A stretch of 64,000 nucleotides of DNA from Okapia johnstoni (taxonomy: Eukaryota > Chordata > Mammalia > Artiodactyla > Giraffidae), in the NCBI GenBank assembly GCA_024291935.2, contig JAGTYA010000025.1, positions 7,709,501 to 7,773,500 of the forward strand, given 5' to 3'. Each line of letters opens with the position of its first letter. Position 1 is the stretch's first letter. Both the position numbers and the translations under genes were made by a program. Shown one piece after another: positions 1-13,040 of the stretch. The notes under the pieces were generated by a model. That model was not told the DNA's origin, searched no databases, and worked only from the letters and a program-made list of their open reading frames with translations.

Positions 1-1078
1 AATTATCCATGATTAATCAGTAGTTATTTATGGGTATCACCTGATTTGTGAAGAACAAACATCAAACACCTCAAATTATGATCCATATTTATAAGAGAAA
101 AATTTGGAACAGTGGTTTAAAACAGACTCAAGTTCTATGTTAAAATAGACCAATCTTATTATAACATGCCATCATTCATTAAATTGATGTCAAGCTAATA
201 CACAATTATGTTGTTTCTTTCCACAGTACACAGTATATTTTGGAGTCCTTTTACGGATAAATTTATTTCGATAATTACAGTTTGCATAAACTATTATTAA
301 AAGCTGTTTGCATGCCCCAACCAAAAAATAAAAGAGGCCATTGAATGTGAAGTCTGAAAGTAGTAGACTGACCAGCTTGAGACAGCATTAAAACACATTT
401 AGTGGAGATTTACTGGTGAGGCACACAGCTAATTTCATACATAGAGAAGAGTACTTAATATCAAAACATATTTTTATTTCATATTAAGAAAAATGCAGCA
501 AAACCAAAGAATATGGGGATCTGTGAGTTGCTTTCTGCAGGGACTATCCCGAATTTGTCCCCTAGATTTTCATATTAACTAGAAATCTTTCAGATTTCCT
601 TATAAAATCTGATAAGATCCTTATAAAAATTATATCCAACCAAGGAGAACTTCTTGTATCACCAAGTTCCAAGAGACTGTTAGATCATAATCTAAAGAAC
701 CATAAAAGTTAATCTGAGAACAAATATATTCCACCAGCATGGAGAACTGACTGTGCTTCCAAAAGCTAAAATGCCCACATGCTGCTGAGTGTGACGGGGG
801 ACGGGAGCTCCCCTAAATGAGACAGCTTCAAACGTGGGGGAGGGGGTCTGCGGACATTTCCCTCTGCTTCTCATTCCCTCCCCACCCCCACCTCTCCTTT
901 CTACTTTCAAGTCTACGTCAGTTATCGGGTGAGCGAATTTTATCAATGAGAGGCCGAGAAGGGCTGACTCTCTCGGGCATGTTTGCTCAAGATATGAAGG
1001 TCAAACAACCACGGTGTGGCCTTTAGGGGCGGACCTTCAGGTCGCACCTCACCTCCAAGCGACTCATTATGAAGCAGG
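1..1078. other. Single-copy non-coding DNA, VGLL4 intron side
   Basis: AT-rich sequence to about 680, then more mixed. No repeat family, splice-flanked coding frame or RNA gene was recognised. The short frames around 690-1030 lack any family signature. By position it belongs to the intron downstream of the VGLL4 exon at 20.8 kb. Confidence 0.5.
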
Positions 1079-1107
1079 AAAAAAAAAGAAAGAAAGAAAG
1101 AAAGAAA
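1079..1107. repeat. Purine microsatellite, (A)n then (AAAG)n
   Basis: A run of A passes into about five AAAG units. Simple sequence, likely length-polymorphic. Confidence 0.9.
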
Positions 1108-3094
1108 ATGGTGCGGATCAAAGACCAGGCTGTCATTAAGTAAAAACGAAGGGGGATGAAAGGCCTGCCCTGCACTTCAAAGGGGCAGTGAGCTCAGGTG
1201 CGCAAACAGCAGGAGGCCACAGGCCAGGCCCCAGGGCAGGAGGGGGCCTCCCAAGGGCCAAGTACCTGGGAGCGGGTTATGCAAAGCTGAAATGTGACAA
1301 AGGACACAGATTCAAATGCTTCCTTCCTGCAGGGACAGGGAAGGAGGTAACCTCCAAATTACCAAGTGGTGTACATCAGGTCTGCACGCCCACAGATGAA
1401 AACTGTTTAGGGTAACGAGGTTCAAGGACGGTGGAAGAAGCTAGTTGTCTAAAGCCGTTGTACAATTATATTTGAACAGTTCTTCCTTATGCCTGAGGTG
1501 TGTCCTGAAATAAACCTTCCTTCTGAGAGACCTTGGCCCTAGCAGGAAGTCTGGCTTCCCATGACTTGAATGCAGGACCCTTAGTGCGCTGAGGCGGAAG
1601 GGACCCCCTCCCTCCCCAGACTTGCTCGAGACCCTTGGGCAGGAGCAGAGAAAAACCACAGCCACGAGGTCCATTTCTGAACCCACGACAGTGCCCTCAG
1701 CTCACCCCATCCGCTCCCTCTACGACGTCTGGCACCTGGACAGACAGATGCTGCTGTGGACAAGAAAGGAAGGGCTTATATTCTCAGGGACCCTTAAGTT
1801 ACTTAGCCTAATCTCCTTCCTCAGATGGACCCCATGGAGTGACTATTAAAAGAGGTGGCTGTGAATCACCCCCAACACACACACTCCCTTTAACACAGGA
1901 ACAACTTTATCTGTACAGCTGTGGCCACATGGCAGACTTTTCGGGGAATCTGCAAGTTTCCCCTAGAATGTACTGTTAGTGAGGGACCCGCATGCGCGCT
2001 AATGGCCTGAAAGCGGAGGAGGAAGCCACGCCCTCTACCTGAGATTAGTAATCGGGAGGATGGGTAACCACTCAGGAGCAAATATTTACTTAGGGGGGCA
2101 AGAGGGATTCCAAAAGCTTTATTTATGTGAATTTCATTCCATCTTTCTAATTTCCTACGGAGTAGGTACTATACTATTAATCTCATCTTTCAGAAGAGGA
2201 AAATGGAAGCAAAAAGTGGCCTGGCAACTGGAGAGGCTTAATGCAGACCAGTGTGCACCACCTGGGTTTTGAAGGATTTGCAGGAGTTTGCCAGTGGGCA
2301 CAGGCCGCTGGGAAACAGCACGGTGCCACTGAGCCTCTGGAGTGCACGAGACCCAGTGAAAGCGCAGGAGGCGTCAAGGCGGAGAAAAGAAAGCCCACGG
2401 ACGGCGGTGCCGGGGGGCAGCCTGGGCTTTGGCACCTCCAGAGCCCCCTAAAAGCGATCACCATGAGTAAAAACTTGGGTTTGCTTCGCAGGCAGTGGCC
2501 CATCAGGCCCGTGAGCCCTCCCTCTGCCCGTTTCCAATCAGACTGGCCCCACGGGAACAGCCCTGCATGCAGGTCCTGGAGCAGCCTCTTCCACTGGCCA
2601 TGCTCAAAACGGAGGGCGGACTTCACCCCACAGGCCGACAGAGTGGCCAGGCTTGAGCCGGAAAGCAGCACCTGCACGCAGACACGTGGCCACGTGCGCA
2701 CCTGCCCTGGCTGACCTGGAATTCCACCCTCTCCTCTACTTTCTCCCAGGCTGCAAACACCGGACCCCGACACACACACAGTTTATGCTCCATGAGGATC
2801 GTCTTAACTTACAGCACACACCACACCAATTTGCTTCTTCTAAGAGAGCTAGAAGCGACTTAAGGAAAGCACTGAAGTCGACTGTCAGCGCCGTGAGAAC
2901 TGCATCACGCTCAGCACTGAAGTCCCGGGAGCGCCGGACACCCACCCAGTGGGTCCCACGAGGCTCCGGTTCCAGCTAATGGTACTTTGCACAATGTTTT
3001 CATGTGAGCAGATGCCCACCCACAGAACTTTGCTAAGAATCAAATGAATAGAGTAACAGCAACAAACAACGTTCTCCACTCCAAACCTCCAAGT
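1108..3094. other. Single-copy intronic DNA with one MIR remnant
   Basis: Mixed-composition sequence, G+C-rich at about 2240-2720. Long overlapping frames on both strands there (for example minus 2183-2779) reflect few stop codons in G+C-rich DNA. They show no protein-family motif and no consistent coding strand. No gene is supported. Confidence 0.5.
2130..2225 (-). repeat. MIR SINE remnant
   Basis: Reads as the minus strand of the MIR core: GAGTAGGTACTATACTATTA followed by a decayed version of the 'cattttacagatgaggaaa' segment. Old and diverged, pan-mammalian. Confidence 0.5.
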
Positions 3095-4240
3095 CTTACA
3101 AGAGCTTTGTTGAGATATAATTCATACACCATAAAAGTCACCCATTTAAAGCTGCCCAATTCTATGCATTTTAGCGTATTCATAGGGTTGTACAACCATC
3201 CCCACAATCTGAGGGGGGGAAATAGTTCATCCTCCCCTTCTCCACCAAAAATAAATAAATAAAACTTACAGCCCTTAGCACTCATTCCCCACGCTGTCCT
3301 CCACCCTCTGGCAACCATTCACCTCCTTTCTGTCTCCAGAGATTGGCCTATTCAGGACATATTTCTTAGAACTGGAATTACATACGAAGACTTCTTTCAC
3401 TTTCACTCAGCATATCGTTTCCAAGGTTCATCCATGTTGTAATACAGGTCAATACATTCATTTTTACTGCCAAATAGTATTTCACTGTATGGCATATGCC
3501 ACATTCTATTTACCCATTCATTGGGGGATGGGCACTTGGACTGAGGCTGCTTTTTGGTTAAGATAATGCAGCTATGGGTGTAAAATCTGCGGACAAATTT
3601 TCGTGAGGCAATGTTCTCAATTCTCTTGGCTGTATACCTCAGAACTGAACTGCTGGGTCAAATGGCAACTCTGTCTGTAACATTTTGGGGAACTGCCAAA
3701 CTGTTTCCTGAAGAGCTTGCACCATTTACAATTCCCACCAGGGACACAGGAGGGTTTCAACTCCCCGAGATCCTCAACAACACTTGCTATTTTCTACTCT
3801 GTTTGATGTTAGTGGGTATGAAGTTGTATCTCACTGCAGCTTTAACTTGCGGTTTTCTAATGACTAACGATGTTGAGCATCTTCTCATGTGCCTACTGGC
3901 CACCTGTTTATCTTTGGAGAAGTGTCTGTTCAAATTCTCTATTTTTTTTTTTACATATACAGCAAATTCCCATTGGCCATCTACTTTACATATGGTAATG
4001 TCAGTTTCCATGTTACTCTCTCCATACATCTCACCCTCTCCTCCCCTCTCCCCAAACCCTCGATTCATTTTTTAATTGGGTTACCAGTCTGTGTATTGTT
4101 GAGTGTAAGAGTTTTTTATACATTCTACACTCAAGCCCCCTATCAGATATTTGATGTGTAAAAGTGTCCTCTGATTCTGTGGTCCTTCTGTCTTTTTATT
4201 CAAATCTATGTTTACACTTATCCTTCAGGCACAAGAACAA
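3095..4240 (-). mobile_element. L1M LINE 3' end, reversed
   Basis: About 1.1 kb reads as the reverse complement of an old mammalian L1 3' region. It opens with TTGAGATATAATTCATACAC (reversed L1 3' terminus). It continues through 'tccatgttgtaatac', 'ctatttacccattcattggg', 'gctgggtcaaatggcaac' and 'gactaacgatgttgagcatc', all hallmark segments of the L1M 3' UTR and ORF2 tail. An interruption near 3950-4060 looks like extra T-rich sequence. There is no intact frame. The frames at 3611-4075 are shadows of this element. Confidence 0.85.
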
Positions 4241-5660
4241 AAACCTGACTCTTACTCTTGACCTCTTTCATAAGGTATGCAACTTTTATTACAAATGCTC
4301 TCTTAAAAGCCACCATCTTTCCATTTTGCTTCTTGATAGGCCAGCCTATGTACAATGGGGCCCCAGCCATAGCTAAATACCCACCAGATACACCCGGATA
4401 GCAAACTCCTAAATAATAACTAACAGTGATATTCACCATAGGCATTCTGGCATTTCAGAAATTCAAGCCATCTCCCAGAGCCTTATTTTAATGGTTTTAC
4501 AAAACAAAGAAACACAATGTCACACTATTAATAGATTCAAGAACCTACATGTGTTTTGCCAACCTAATTTCTTTAAAACCACGCTGACAATAGTCATTAA
4601 AACTGAGCCCATGCCAGTATGCTTCTAAATTGTTTCAGCCTTGACACAAGGTCAATGGGAATTAGACTAATGAAGAAATACAGCAATACTGAAACATTTT
4701 CATTTGGGGTCTACTAGACCATATTAACTTCCAGCAAATTAAATGGATGAGTGGTTTGCAACCACTGACATTTGTATTTCACTGTTAGTTCTCTGGGCCT
4801 CTTGTTCTCTCTGTGCCATTAACCTTGAGGGTCTAGCTCTTTGTCAATCTCACTTCAACCGTGCTTTCCAGGGATTTCGGAATCAGTAATTCCACAGCAT
4901 GCTGTGGTACAGACCCAGTCAAGTCAGAGAGACAGATGTGAGCTCGTGTAATTGAGACGTTCCCATCTGCTTCCTTGAGAGCCGAGGCCTGAGGGACATG
5001 CCTTTTCTTTCTTACACTCACTCTGGGATGTGCAGGCTTCGATGACTCATTTAACGTAAGGGCTTGCTATTTCAGCAAGTAACTTCAATGGCTGATGTGT
5101 CAACCTTCCTTGGACATTGACTGGATGGACGGTCACTAAAGATTGTCACATTAAACCTATCCTGACTCCCAAAGGTGCTCAAACTCCAGAGACAATAACC
5201 TGAGATGGAGAAAGGGAAGCCACCTCATCCACGTCCAAATCCTTGCTTCCACATTCACCCCCATATTATCGGGGTACTTCACTGAGACCATGGATCATTA
5301 ACTGGGACACTGTCAAGGCACTGGAGACTTGCTGGAAGGCATAAGAGGAAGGGTCTAGGAAGTTGAAGCAGTAAGGGATCTTATTTCAATCAAGAGTTAA
5401 AAATAGGCGCTGTGTAAAAAGGAATTATATTCTCTTTCACAGGGCTTTCTGTCAAGTTATTGATCCTGAATATTTACCAGGTGAAACTGATTTCATGTGA
5501 CAAACGTATTCCTGAAGATTTGGGAGAAAATTAACTTTTGATTAAGTCTGATCGTGAGCCACCAAGCTCCTACGTAAACCAGAAGGGTTCTCAGTTTATT
5601 TTCACTGATCCCTGGAGACCTGCCTTATTGTCCCCCATTCAAGTGCTCCTACCCTCCACT
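4241..5660. other. Single-copy intronic DNA
   Basis: No repeat or gene recognised over about 1.4 kb. Composition is even and CpG is low. Confidence 0.45.
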
Positions 5661-5664
5661 GCGG

Positions 5665-5740
5665 TACACGGTTTTTCCAAATGTGGTCCTGGACCACCTA
5701 TCTCAGAATCACCTGAAATGCTTGTTTAAAACACAAAGCC
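5665..5740. repeat. hAT-type (MER5/MER20-like) DNA transposon remnant
   Basis: The phrase 'ccaaatgtggtcctggacca' followed by 'cagaatcacctgaaatgctt' matches the terminal segment of MER5/MER20 non-autonomous hAT elements. Only a short piece remains. Confidence 0.5.
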
Positions 5741-6918
5741 CTAATGAAAGAGCTGTCCAGGGACCCTAAAAACCTGTCATTTAAGCACCACTCCCCCATG
5801 TCTCCAAGCACACTGGCGCGTATCTCCGCTTGTTCTTCTTCCACTTTCAAAACTGATCAATACTACGGTCAACCAATATTCTGATCAAACGTTTCAACTA
5901 ATTAAGGCGTATTTGGACAGCCGTGTGAATGGTGGAAGAGAAGAACTAAGGACCTGGCATCTCCAGGCTCAAGCGTCTGGTGAGGAAATGCCCAGAGAGC
6001 AAGACTCAGGCCAGTCCTGGTTCCTCCAACCAATGATCACAGGTCAAACATTTAAAACCACCTTCAGGAGACCCTGTTTTCAAACTGCGATGTACTTCTC
6101 TACCAATTATTTTAACCGTTGATCTTTTCCGCGGTCAGAACCTTAGTGAGGGGACCTTCACCAGTGCCTCGGTTTTCCCATAAGGAGCATGGGTACACCA
6201 TCTGCGGCCCTACGTCCCCCGTAATGCATTTACTGACATCCTTCCAACAGGACCGAGAGATGTTCCATAAAAGCTCTGCTGATGGGAGTCCAAGGCTACC
6301 GATTCATAAACCTCTCCAAGTTGAGAAAACTAAGAGGGGCAGAGAAGGGAGCTAAGAGACTCTGCAGACACTAGTCTCAGCTCACTGAGCAAGTTCTCCC
6401 TGCTGGCTCCCCAGGACGAAATGGAGGCCACAGGGCCTTGGGGATCACCCTCGGGCCAGCTGTGCATGCAGCTGAGAACAGCCCTGAGGGGAACCGGTGT
6501 CAGAGGAGGGAGGTCAAAACGCCCTTTGCCGGATCCAGGATCCGCCTTTTAAGGCATCTCATTTCAGTCTTGCAATATTCATACAGTAAGAAATAAAATA
6601 GTAAGATAATTTATAAAGAATCAGATGCTGCCTTCCAAAGCTTCTCTCTCGAAAACTTCCGCAGTTGCCAGAGGCTTTTTCTTTTGCCCCAGACTGCTTT
6701 TCAAAGGCCACCTCAGGACAGAGGGGCGGCCCCTGACCTCAGGCAGCGCAGTTCTCTTACCCTGTAATTAGGCCTCGGAGGCAGTGCTGCTAGCATTCGG
6801 CAGTCTATCTGATCTGACCCCGACAAGAAAGCTAGAGGACACCGAGCTGCTTATCTATTACGGTTGAGGTTGAAAGACATTTGGTTCTGAAGTCTTTGAA
6901 AGTGCCACGGACCTTCCT
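5741..6918. other. Single-copy intronic DNA
   Basis: No gene or repeat recognised. It contains a 15-base palindrome with two GGATCC cores at 6530-6544. Confidence 0.45.
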
Positions 6919-6985
6919 TCTATCTATATATATGTAGAAAACTTTATACAGAAATGTTCTAAATATATATAGAGATAGATAGATG
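6919..6985. repeat. AT-rich inverted microsatellite (potential hairpin)
   Basis: A left arm rich in CTATCTATATATAT (6919-6933) faces a right arm ATATATATAGAGATAGATAG (6963-6982) across about 30 bases. Complementary arms of this kind can extrude as a hairpin. No known element boundary is visible. Confidence 0.6.
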
Positions 6986-7044
6986 TACCAACAGACATCC
7001 ATGAATATCAGAGATCCAGAATAGAAAATCCAGTTTCACTGCCA

Positions 7045-7067
7045 TACACACACACACACACACACAC
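7045..7067. repeat. (CA)n microsatellite
   Basis: About 11-12 uninterrupted CA units in single-copy intronic sequence. Confidence 0.9.
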
Positions 7068-7160
7068 GGATGGTGTACAAATAAAACACCACGTCTGAAG
7101 TGCAAATTACTTGACGGCAAGGAATCTACCTCCCTCCTCCAGAACCATTTATGTAACATT

Positions 7161-7370
7161 GTCGTTTAGTTGCTCAGTCCTGTCTGACTTTTTTGCCACC
7201 CCATGGACTCCAGCCCTCCAGGCTCCTCTTTTCATGGAATTCTCCAGGCAAGGATAATGGAGTGGGTTGCTATTTTCTTCTCCAGGGGGTCTTGCAGACC
7301 CAGGGGTCGAACCTGCGTCTTCTGTATTGGCAGGCAGTTTTTCTCTACCCCTGAGCCGCCAGGGAAGCCC
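7161..7370 (-). mobile_element. Bov-tA SINE
   Basis: Full-length minus-strand copy. It begins with the BovB-derived tail ('gtttagttgctcagtcctgt'), passes 'ctccaggcaaggataatgga', and ends with the tRNA-derived head ('ccgccagggaagccc' reversed). Several mismatches suggest an older subfamily member. It is one of only two ruminant-specific SINEs in the first 24 kb. Confidence 0.9.
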
Positions 7371-7664
7371 TGTGCAACGTGTGAGTGAGCAAAACTGAAT
7401 GGAATAACAACAGAGGCAGAGACTGTCGGTCTTCCTGTGAGCAGAAATTATCACTCAGACACTGAAAATAAACCATGCTACTGCTCCAGGGGGCTATCCC
7501 ACAGAACTGGGGCCAGGCCATGTTGCGGGAATTCGAGTGCAGATCAGGAGACATAATGGCATATTTTTCTTCTGCTTCTTCAGAGCTGAAGGAGACATCA
7601 CAGTCCAAGTAACTTCTCAGCCCACCCTTCAAACAGGAGCTATTACCACTTCTTAAAAAACAGT

Positions 7665-7925
7665 GTCTTTTGCATAAACAAAATGTGGTCTATCCATCCA
7701 AGGGACTATTATGCAACCATAAAAAGGAATGAGGTCCTGGCCCCTCCTACAAGAGTGAGCCTCTCATTATGTTAAGTGCAAGAAGGCAGTCACAAAAGAC
7801 AATGTTATAGAATCCCATTTATATGAAAGTCTGTGAATATTCTAAAAAGCACTGAATTGTGCACTTCAAACGGGTGAAGTTTATGGTATGTAAATTATAG
7901 CTCAGTAATAAAGCTGTGAAAAAAA
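7665..7925 (+). mobile_element. L1 LINE 3' fragment
   Basis: Starts in the ORF2-tail/3' UTR motif 'caaccataaaaaggaatgag' and ends in the L1 terminus 'gaattgtgcacttcaaacgg' and 'aattatagctcagtaataaa'. Severely 5'-truncated, non-coding. Confidence 0.8.
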
Positions 7926-10149
7926 TACTAGATTAAAAAAATATATATCTTTAAAGAGCTATAGAAAAAACAGAGCCGACACAGAGGACAGTCAACACTG
8001 CGGCTCTCTACCTTTTTAAGGTCACATCTGATGAACCCTGGGCATTGGAAGGATTCGTCAAGCAACTGTCACAGCTGCAGTGGAACCAAGGTGAGGCGAA
8101 GCAAATGCAGAAGGGAAATATTCCAAACCCAAAGGAATACACTGTGTGAAACACACAAGCACACACACAGAGGCCACAAATCAAAACAACATGAGACGTG
8201 TGTCCCGTATGAGACATGTGTCCCAGTGTCACCAGAAGTTTCTTTTATTCTCGTGTCACTTAAAAGATAAGCCCTGGGAAGGGCAGGAACTTGATTTTTC
8301 TTTTTTTTTTTCTCATGACCGTAAGACTGAGCACAGCTGGAGAGGTCGTAACCTTTAAAGGCAGCAAAAGGCATGTTAAGATGCCACAAACACTCCCTGA
8401 ACTGCGCTCTGCACACCACTGTGGCCCCCTAGGAGCTCTGATCGTCCCCCGTCTGCGACGGAAATGTGGGAGTTGTTCTACAGAAAATCCCTCACAGGCA
8501 AACTAGGTGCCATTCAAATCTTCCATCAAGTGAGCTGAAGAGCAGGTTGCTAGAACCTCACCAACATTCAAATGAGTGCCTGAAGTTCAGCAGTACCCAG
8601 ATGAAGCCAGAGACTGTCAGTCTACCCAGCGTTAACAGCCAAGTCATCTCAGCCCTCTAAAATAAGTCACCGTGCGTCCACCCAGTGCTTGCCACGGTCA
8701 CAACGAGAGGTACTACCAGCAGAGAGACAGGCAAATAAAACCGAATTGTAAACATTTCTGGTAAGCATGAAAATGAGTGTTGTCATTGTCAAAGCAGTCA
8801 ATCTGGAATGACTTGAGCCTCCTTATTCCAAAGAAAAGTGGTCACTGATTAAAAGATTATTTTCAAACTCCACTTGTGGAACTGGCTTTAGAATGACAAA
8901 GGAAAAACCAGCTCATCATTTGATAGGCACGCTTATATCGAACTGAGCATGGCAGACAGAAAGAGTCCTCTACGAGTGTCTGCTGTGTATATTTAATTAC
9001 TGGCCACTGTTCAAAACGTTCCAAAGCTGCCTTCGTGGCCTTTGCATCTTAAGCCCATGAAGGCAACTTCTAAGACACCAACAATGTTCTGGGAATGAGA
9101 TCATCACAGTGTTAAGAGTGGTAATTTTCCAAGGTAACTATTTTGCAGACAAGCTTCAACACCTTATTTAGATGGAAGCTGTAACGTTTGTTTGCTTTCA
9201 GTGTCACGCTTTATTTACATTAAAGATAACAAAATACAAGGTGATATAACTGCTAAATGAATATTACAGGCTGTAAACGCTACGGATATTCAAAGGGAAA
9301 GAATATAAACATTGCACGCATTGAAAGAGGGCAAGGCATCTTGCCAAGGATTGAGAATTTAACAGGTTACAGTACAATTTCTGCCTATAAAAAGTTTCAG
9401 GTAAAGTTTTTATAAAGGGAGGCTGGAACGTGAACAGAATTCACATTGCTGGAAAGAAGCAGGGAGAGGACATTCTAAATTGGGGGGGGGGGGGGGGGAC
9501 AGTGGATCCAAAGAGCCTAAAGGGAATGGTAGGCAAATCAGGAGATGAATCAAACTGGAGCTGCGAGAGCTTAAAGTCTGAGCTTTCTTTTAACAGGCCA
9601 GTGGGTGGATGAATCACTACCTAACAAGAGCTAAAGCAAAGCAGCACCAGACTAGAGCACAGTGTTCCCAAAAAGAGAGTCCTCGGTGCCACGCTGGTGC
9701 TTGCTCCTATCTCTGGATCTAGCCGCCCGCTGGCTTCCATGGCTGTGGATATTTACCCACTTGGAAAAACAAGCCCTCCTTTGAACAATACCAACATCAC
9801 TACGTGCTCTGACCTGAAATTAGACAACAAATATACATACCCCAGCCTCTGAGACCATCGATTCATCAAACGCAGAGGCTGTGTATTATGGCACACCGTC
9901 CCAGTGAGCAGTGTCACAGCGGGTATTCCATTAAGTAACGGATTCTACAGTTAACGTGGAAAACACTGAGACATTGTCCTCGACCCCCGGCAGGGCTAAC
10001 ATTTAAGACTGGCAACACCGCGTTCTGGTAGAAACTTGGAAACAAGGCGAATGTGCCCCTCAACCTTAGAAGAGAGAAGCGAACTGTGATCCCCTCATGC
10101 GGCAGACAAAGCGGGGCAAGCCTCTCTCTCTGGAATACCACGCTGAGCA
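7926..10149. other. Single-copy intronic DNA
   Basis: About 2.2 kb with no recognised interspersed repeat or gene. It includes a short CA tract near 8150-8172, an imperfect tandem pair of an 18-base unit (GAGACRTGTGTCCC) at 8190-8227, and the G homopolymer at 9482-9498. Confidence 0.5.
9482..9498 (+). repeat. G homopolymer (17 bases)
   Basis: An uninterrupted run of 17 G. Such tracts can form G-quadruplexes and are prone to length error in both replication and sequencing. Confidence 0.85.
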
Positions 10150-10430
10150 CAAGAAGCTGGAGTCAAACGATTCTGTTTACATGAAGCCAAAGAGCAGGCA
10201 AAACTATCAATAATTCATAACCACCCAGTCAAAACAGTGGTTACCTCCAGCGGAGGGCGGGGGGGGGGGGGTGGGTACTGCCTGGCAAGGAGGCAAGAAG
10301 GGACTTTCTGTGATGATGGAAATGTTTTATGTCTTCATCTGGGTGGTAATTACAAAAGGTATAAACATAGGGGAAAAATTCATGAAGCCATGCCCTCAAA
10401 ATTTCAATAATTATGTCTCAACATCAACAA
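10150..10430 (+). mobile_element. L1M LINE 3' UTR fragment
   Basis: Recognised by 'aaacagtggttacctccagc', 'gtactgcctggcaaggaggc', 'tttctgtgatgatggaaatg' and 'ttcatctgggtggtaattac', the usual order in old L1M 3' UTRs. It carries an internal G run at 10259-10271. Confidence 0.7.
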
Positions 10431-11124
10431 AAGAAAGAAGAAAGAAAACCAAAGAGGTGGGACCCTCCAGTCCATGGCCCATATCAAGTCCAAGACCAGT
10501 CTTTTTTCTAGCCCTCCCCAAATACTCTGCTATCACAAAATAAGGGCTCACAATAGAAATTCCCCTGGGGTCTCACAGGACCTATCCCAGACAGAGCAAT
10601 ATCTTTCAAGGTATGACTAGAGAGGTTTAAAGAAAAACATGCAACTAATCCATTGATTACCTAGGTTTTTTTTTTTAATTCACTGAATTTTTGTCATTCT
10701 AAATATGTATGTTATTCCTATTAAGACCCCAATGAACCATCTAACCATTTGCGGTTTAAGTTGATAATGCTACAATAAACAATACTTCCCAACACAACAG
10801 ACAGGTACGATAAGAGTGAGCCAGTCTGACCATGACCACAGTTAACAGACCAGGAGAAGACCTCACACTTCTCGGATCCCAAAGGAAATAATTTTCAAGT
10901 TTCCTCAACGTACGTTTAACTCCCTCACAAGACAATGAGGGAAACATCCACTCAAAGTCTGAAAATGAAACCAGTCCCTTTTTAAGAATGGATAATGCTA
11001 TCATAAACCATCAAGTCAGCTAAGAGACATCAACCTGTAACAATCACACTTTTTCATGATCTGTAATTATCTTCTTCTTTATGTGCATCTTCATTGTTTG
11101 CCTCTCATCTCCATGGTTAAGCTC

Positions 11125-11215
11125 CAGAATCTCAGGGATCTTGCTGTGTAGTTTGTTGACAGCTATGTCCCCAGTACATAAAACAGCACCTGGCAGGAAA
11201 CTGGTATTAAATATT
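11125..11215 (+). repeat. L2 LINE 3' end
   Basis: Ends 'cagcacctggcaggaaactggtattaaat', a diverged form of the L2 terminus 'gtgcctggcacatagtaggcgctcaataaat'. Old mammalian repeat. Confidence 0.5.
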
Positions 11216-13028
11216 TTCCCCAGAAATGATCAGTTCACTTTATACACCAAAGTGAAGTAACTAGAAAACAAGATGAGTTGAGGAAGTCACTTCCAAGCAA
11301 CCAGCCCATTTCAAAATGTTTCTCTGAAGAAACCGCGTCTTAAAGATTTCCCCTCAACCAAACCTTCATACCCCTTCTTTTCCCTGGTATCTGTCCTTCC
11401 CCTAAGAGTAACTTGCTAGGAAGTGACCAACTCATTTGTCTTACCCATTAATTGAGCATCCCAGGGCTAATCACACAACTCCAATGTTTCTTGATCTTTA
11501 ATGAAAAGACCGTGGAGTCGATTCTCACCGAAGCAGATACCACAGTGCTTGGTGCTAAGAACAAAGAGATGAAAGACAAAGGCCTGGAGCAGGTGGAATT
11601 TCAGAAAGAGGCAACAGCTCACTCAAAGGATGGGGTTGCCTATATCTGGACCATAGGTGCGGGTTGGGGGTTGGTAGGAGACAGGATGCGGGCAATGGAT
11701 GAGTGGAGGACAAGGCTGGAGGGCAGAGTGAGGAATCATGGATGTGGGTCCAGAGGGAACACAATTAGAGGTGGGGTCAGTGATGCGGCTTCCTTAGTGA
11801 TAAGGCAGTAAACCGTTGGAGACCAGGCTAAGAGAAGGGTTCCCAGACTGCTGCGACTTCTTCCTCTAGTCTTTCTTCCTCAGTGACCATTCTTATTCTC
11901 TATCCCAAGTCTCAATCTTCAGCAGCGGCCTGCTCCTCTGAGATCTAGACCCATATACTCATTTCAAAGTCCTTCAAACTAGACATACTTGAGACTACAC
12001 TCAGGAAACTCACAGTCTCGCCCCAGAACCCAGCGTTGGCCCGGGGTTCCCTCTCTCTGCAAGTGGCGGCACTGTCCCTCCAGCTGGAAAGCTCCCTGCC
12101 TGCTCCGCTGCCCCCATCCAGAACCACGTCCCCTCAGTCTGCTCTCCAAATCCAAGATCCACTCCCCGCCACCACCTCCTTGATCCCTGCAGTGACTCCG
12201 GTTACCACCAGCCCTTGCCCAAACCGCTGCTGCAGGTTCACACCCTCTCCTATTTCTCCTGTTTCCTCCCAATTCGTCCTCAAGCTACACACTCACCTTT
12301 CTCAGTCCGCCTCCTCTCATCCACCCTCTACCCACGCCCAGGAGCACACAAACCCTGCTGATGCCTCGCGCAACACCCCATTCCTGATGGAGTGGGGACG
12401 CGGTACGTCTTTGAGCCAAGGGATGAAACGTGAAGGTTACGGAAGGAGTCAGCACCACAGGCAGAGACTCAACTAAGGCCTAAAAGGTGTCCACGGGGCG
12501 CGCCACCAGGACAGCACTCTGTGTCCTTGTCCAGCAGGACTCGGGCGGAGTGGTGGGAACAGAAATCAGATGTCAGCGGGCTGATGGACAGAACACCGAC
12601 CTTCTTCCACCCGTCCCGTGAATGGCAAGGAGAAGGTCTAACAGTGAGCAAGAGAACACAAAGTTTAGGGGCAGGTTTGGGCTTCTTGTTTTAAAGTTGG
12701 GAGAGACCTGAGTGTCAGCAGATGACGAAGTGGGAGACCCAGGAGAGGAAGAAAGAAGAGGAACCAGGAAAGAAACCCATCACTGAGACGTCCCTGAGGC
12801 CAGAAGGTGGGGACTTGTGAGCAGGAACAGAGGGATGGAGTTGGATCCCGAAGAGCCTGCGGGTGGGAAAGCCAAGGAGTCGTGTTGGTCCCTCTACTTT
12901 CTCCTTAAATGGTGTCTCAGGATTCCTCCACCTCTACAGGAAAGCTCTCTCCCATTCCGTTAGACACAATATAAAACCACGTACAGTGTGCACACGTGTG
13001 TGTGTGTGGATTTTATGTATTTATATAT
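11216..13028. other. Single-copy intronic DNA, pyrimidine-rich in part
   Basis: About 1.8 kb. The segment 11840-12330 is strongly C/T-rich on the plus strand and may be an ancient repeat, but no family could be assigned. The open frames here (for example plus 11452-11811 and 12036-12476) have no family motif. Confidence 0.4.
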
Positions 13029-13040
13029 ATGTTTTACATA

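Noticed and set aside
2183..2779. 198-codon minus-strand open frame, with overlapping plus-strand frames
   Set aside because: It lies in G+C-rich intron sequence with frames open on both strands. No domain, repeat family or splice structure is visible, so this is low stop-codon density, not a gene.
6530..6544. 15-base palindrome with two GGATCC cores
   Set aside because: Isolated palindromes of this size occur by chance in 64 kb. No associated motif or repeat.
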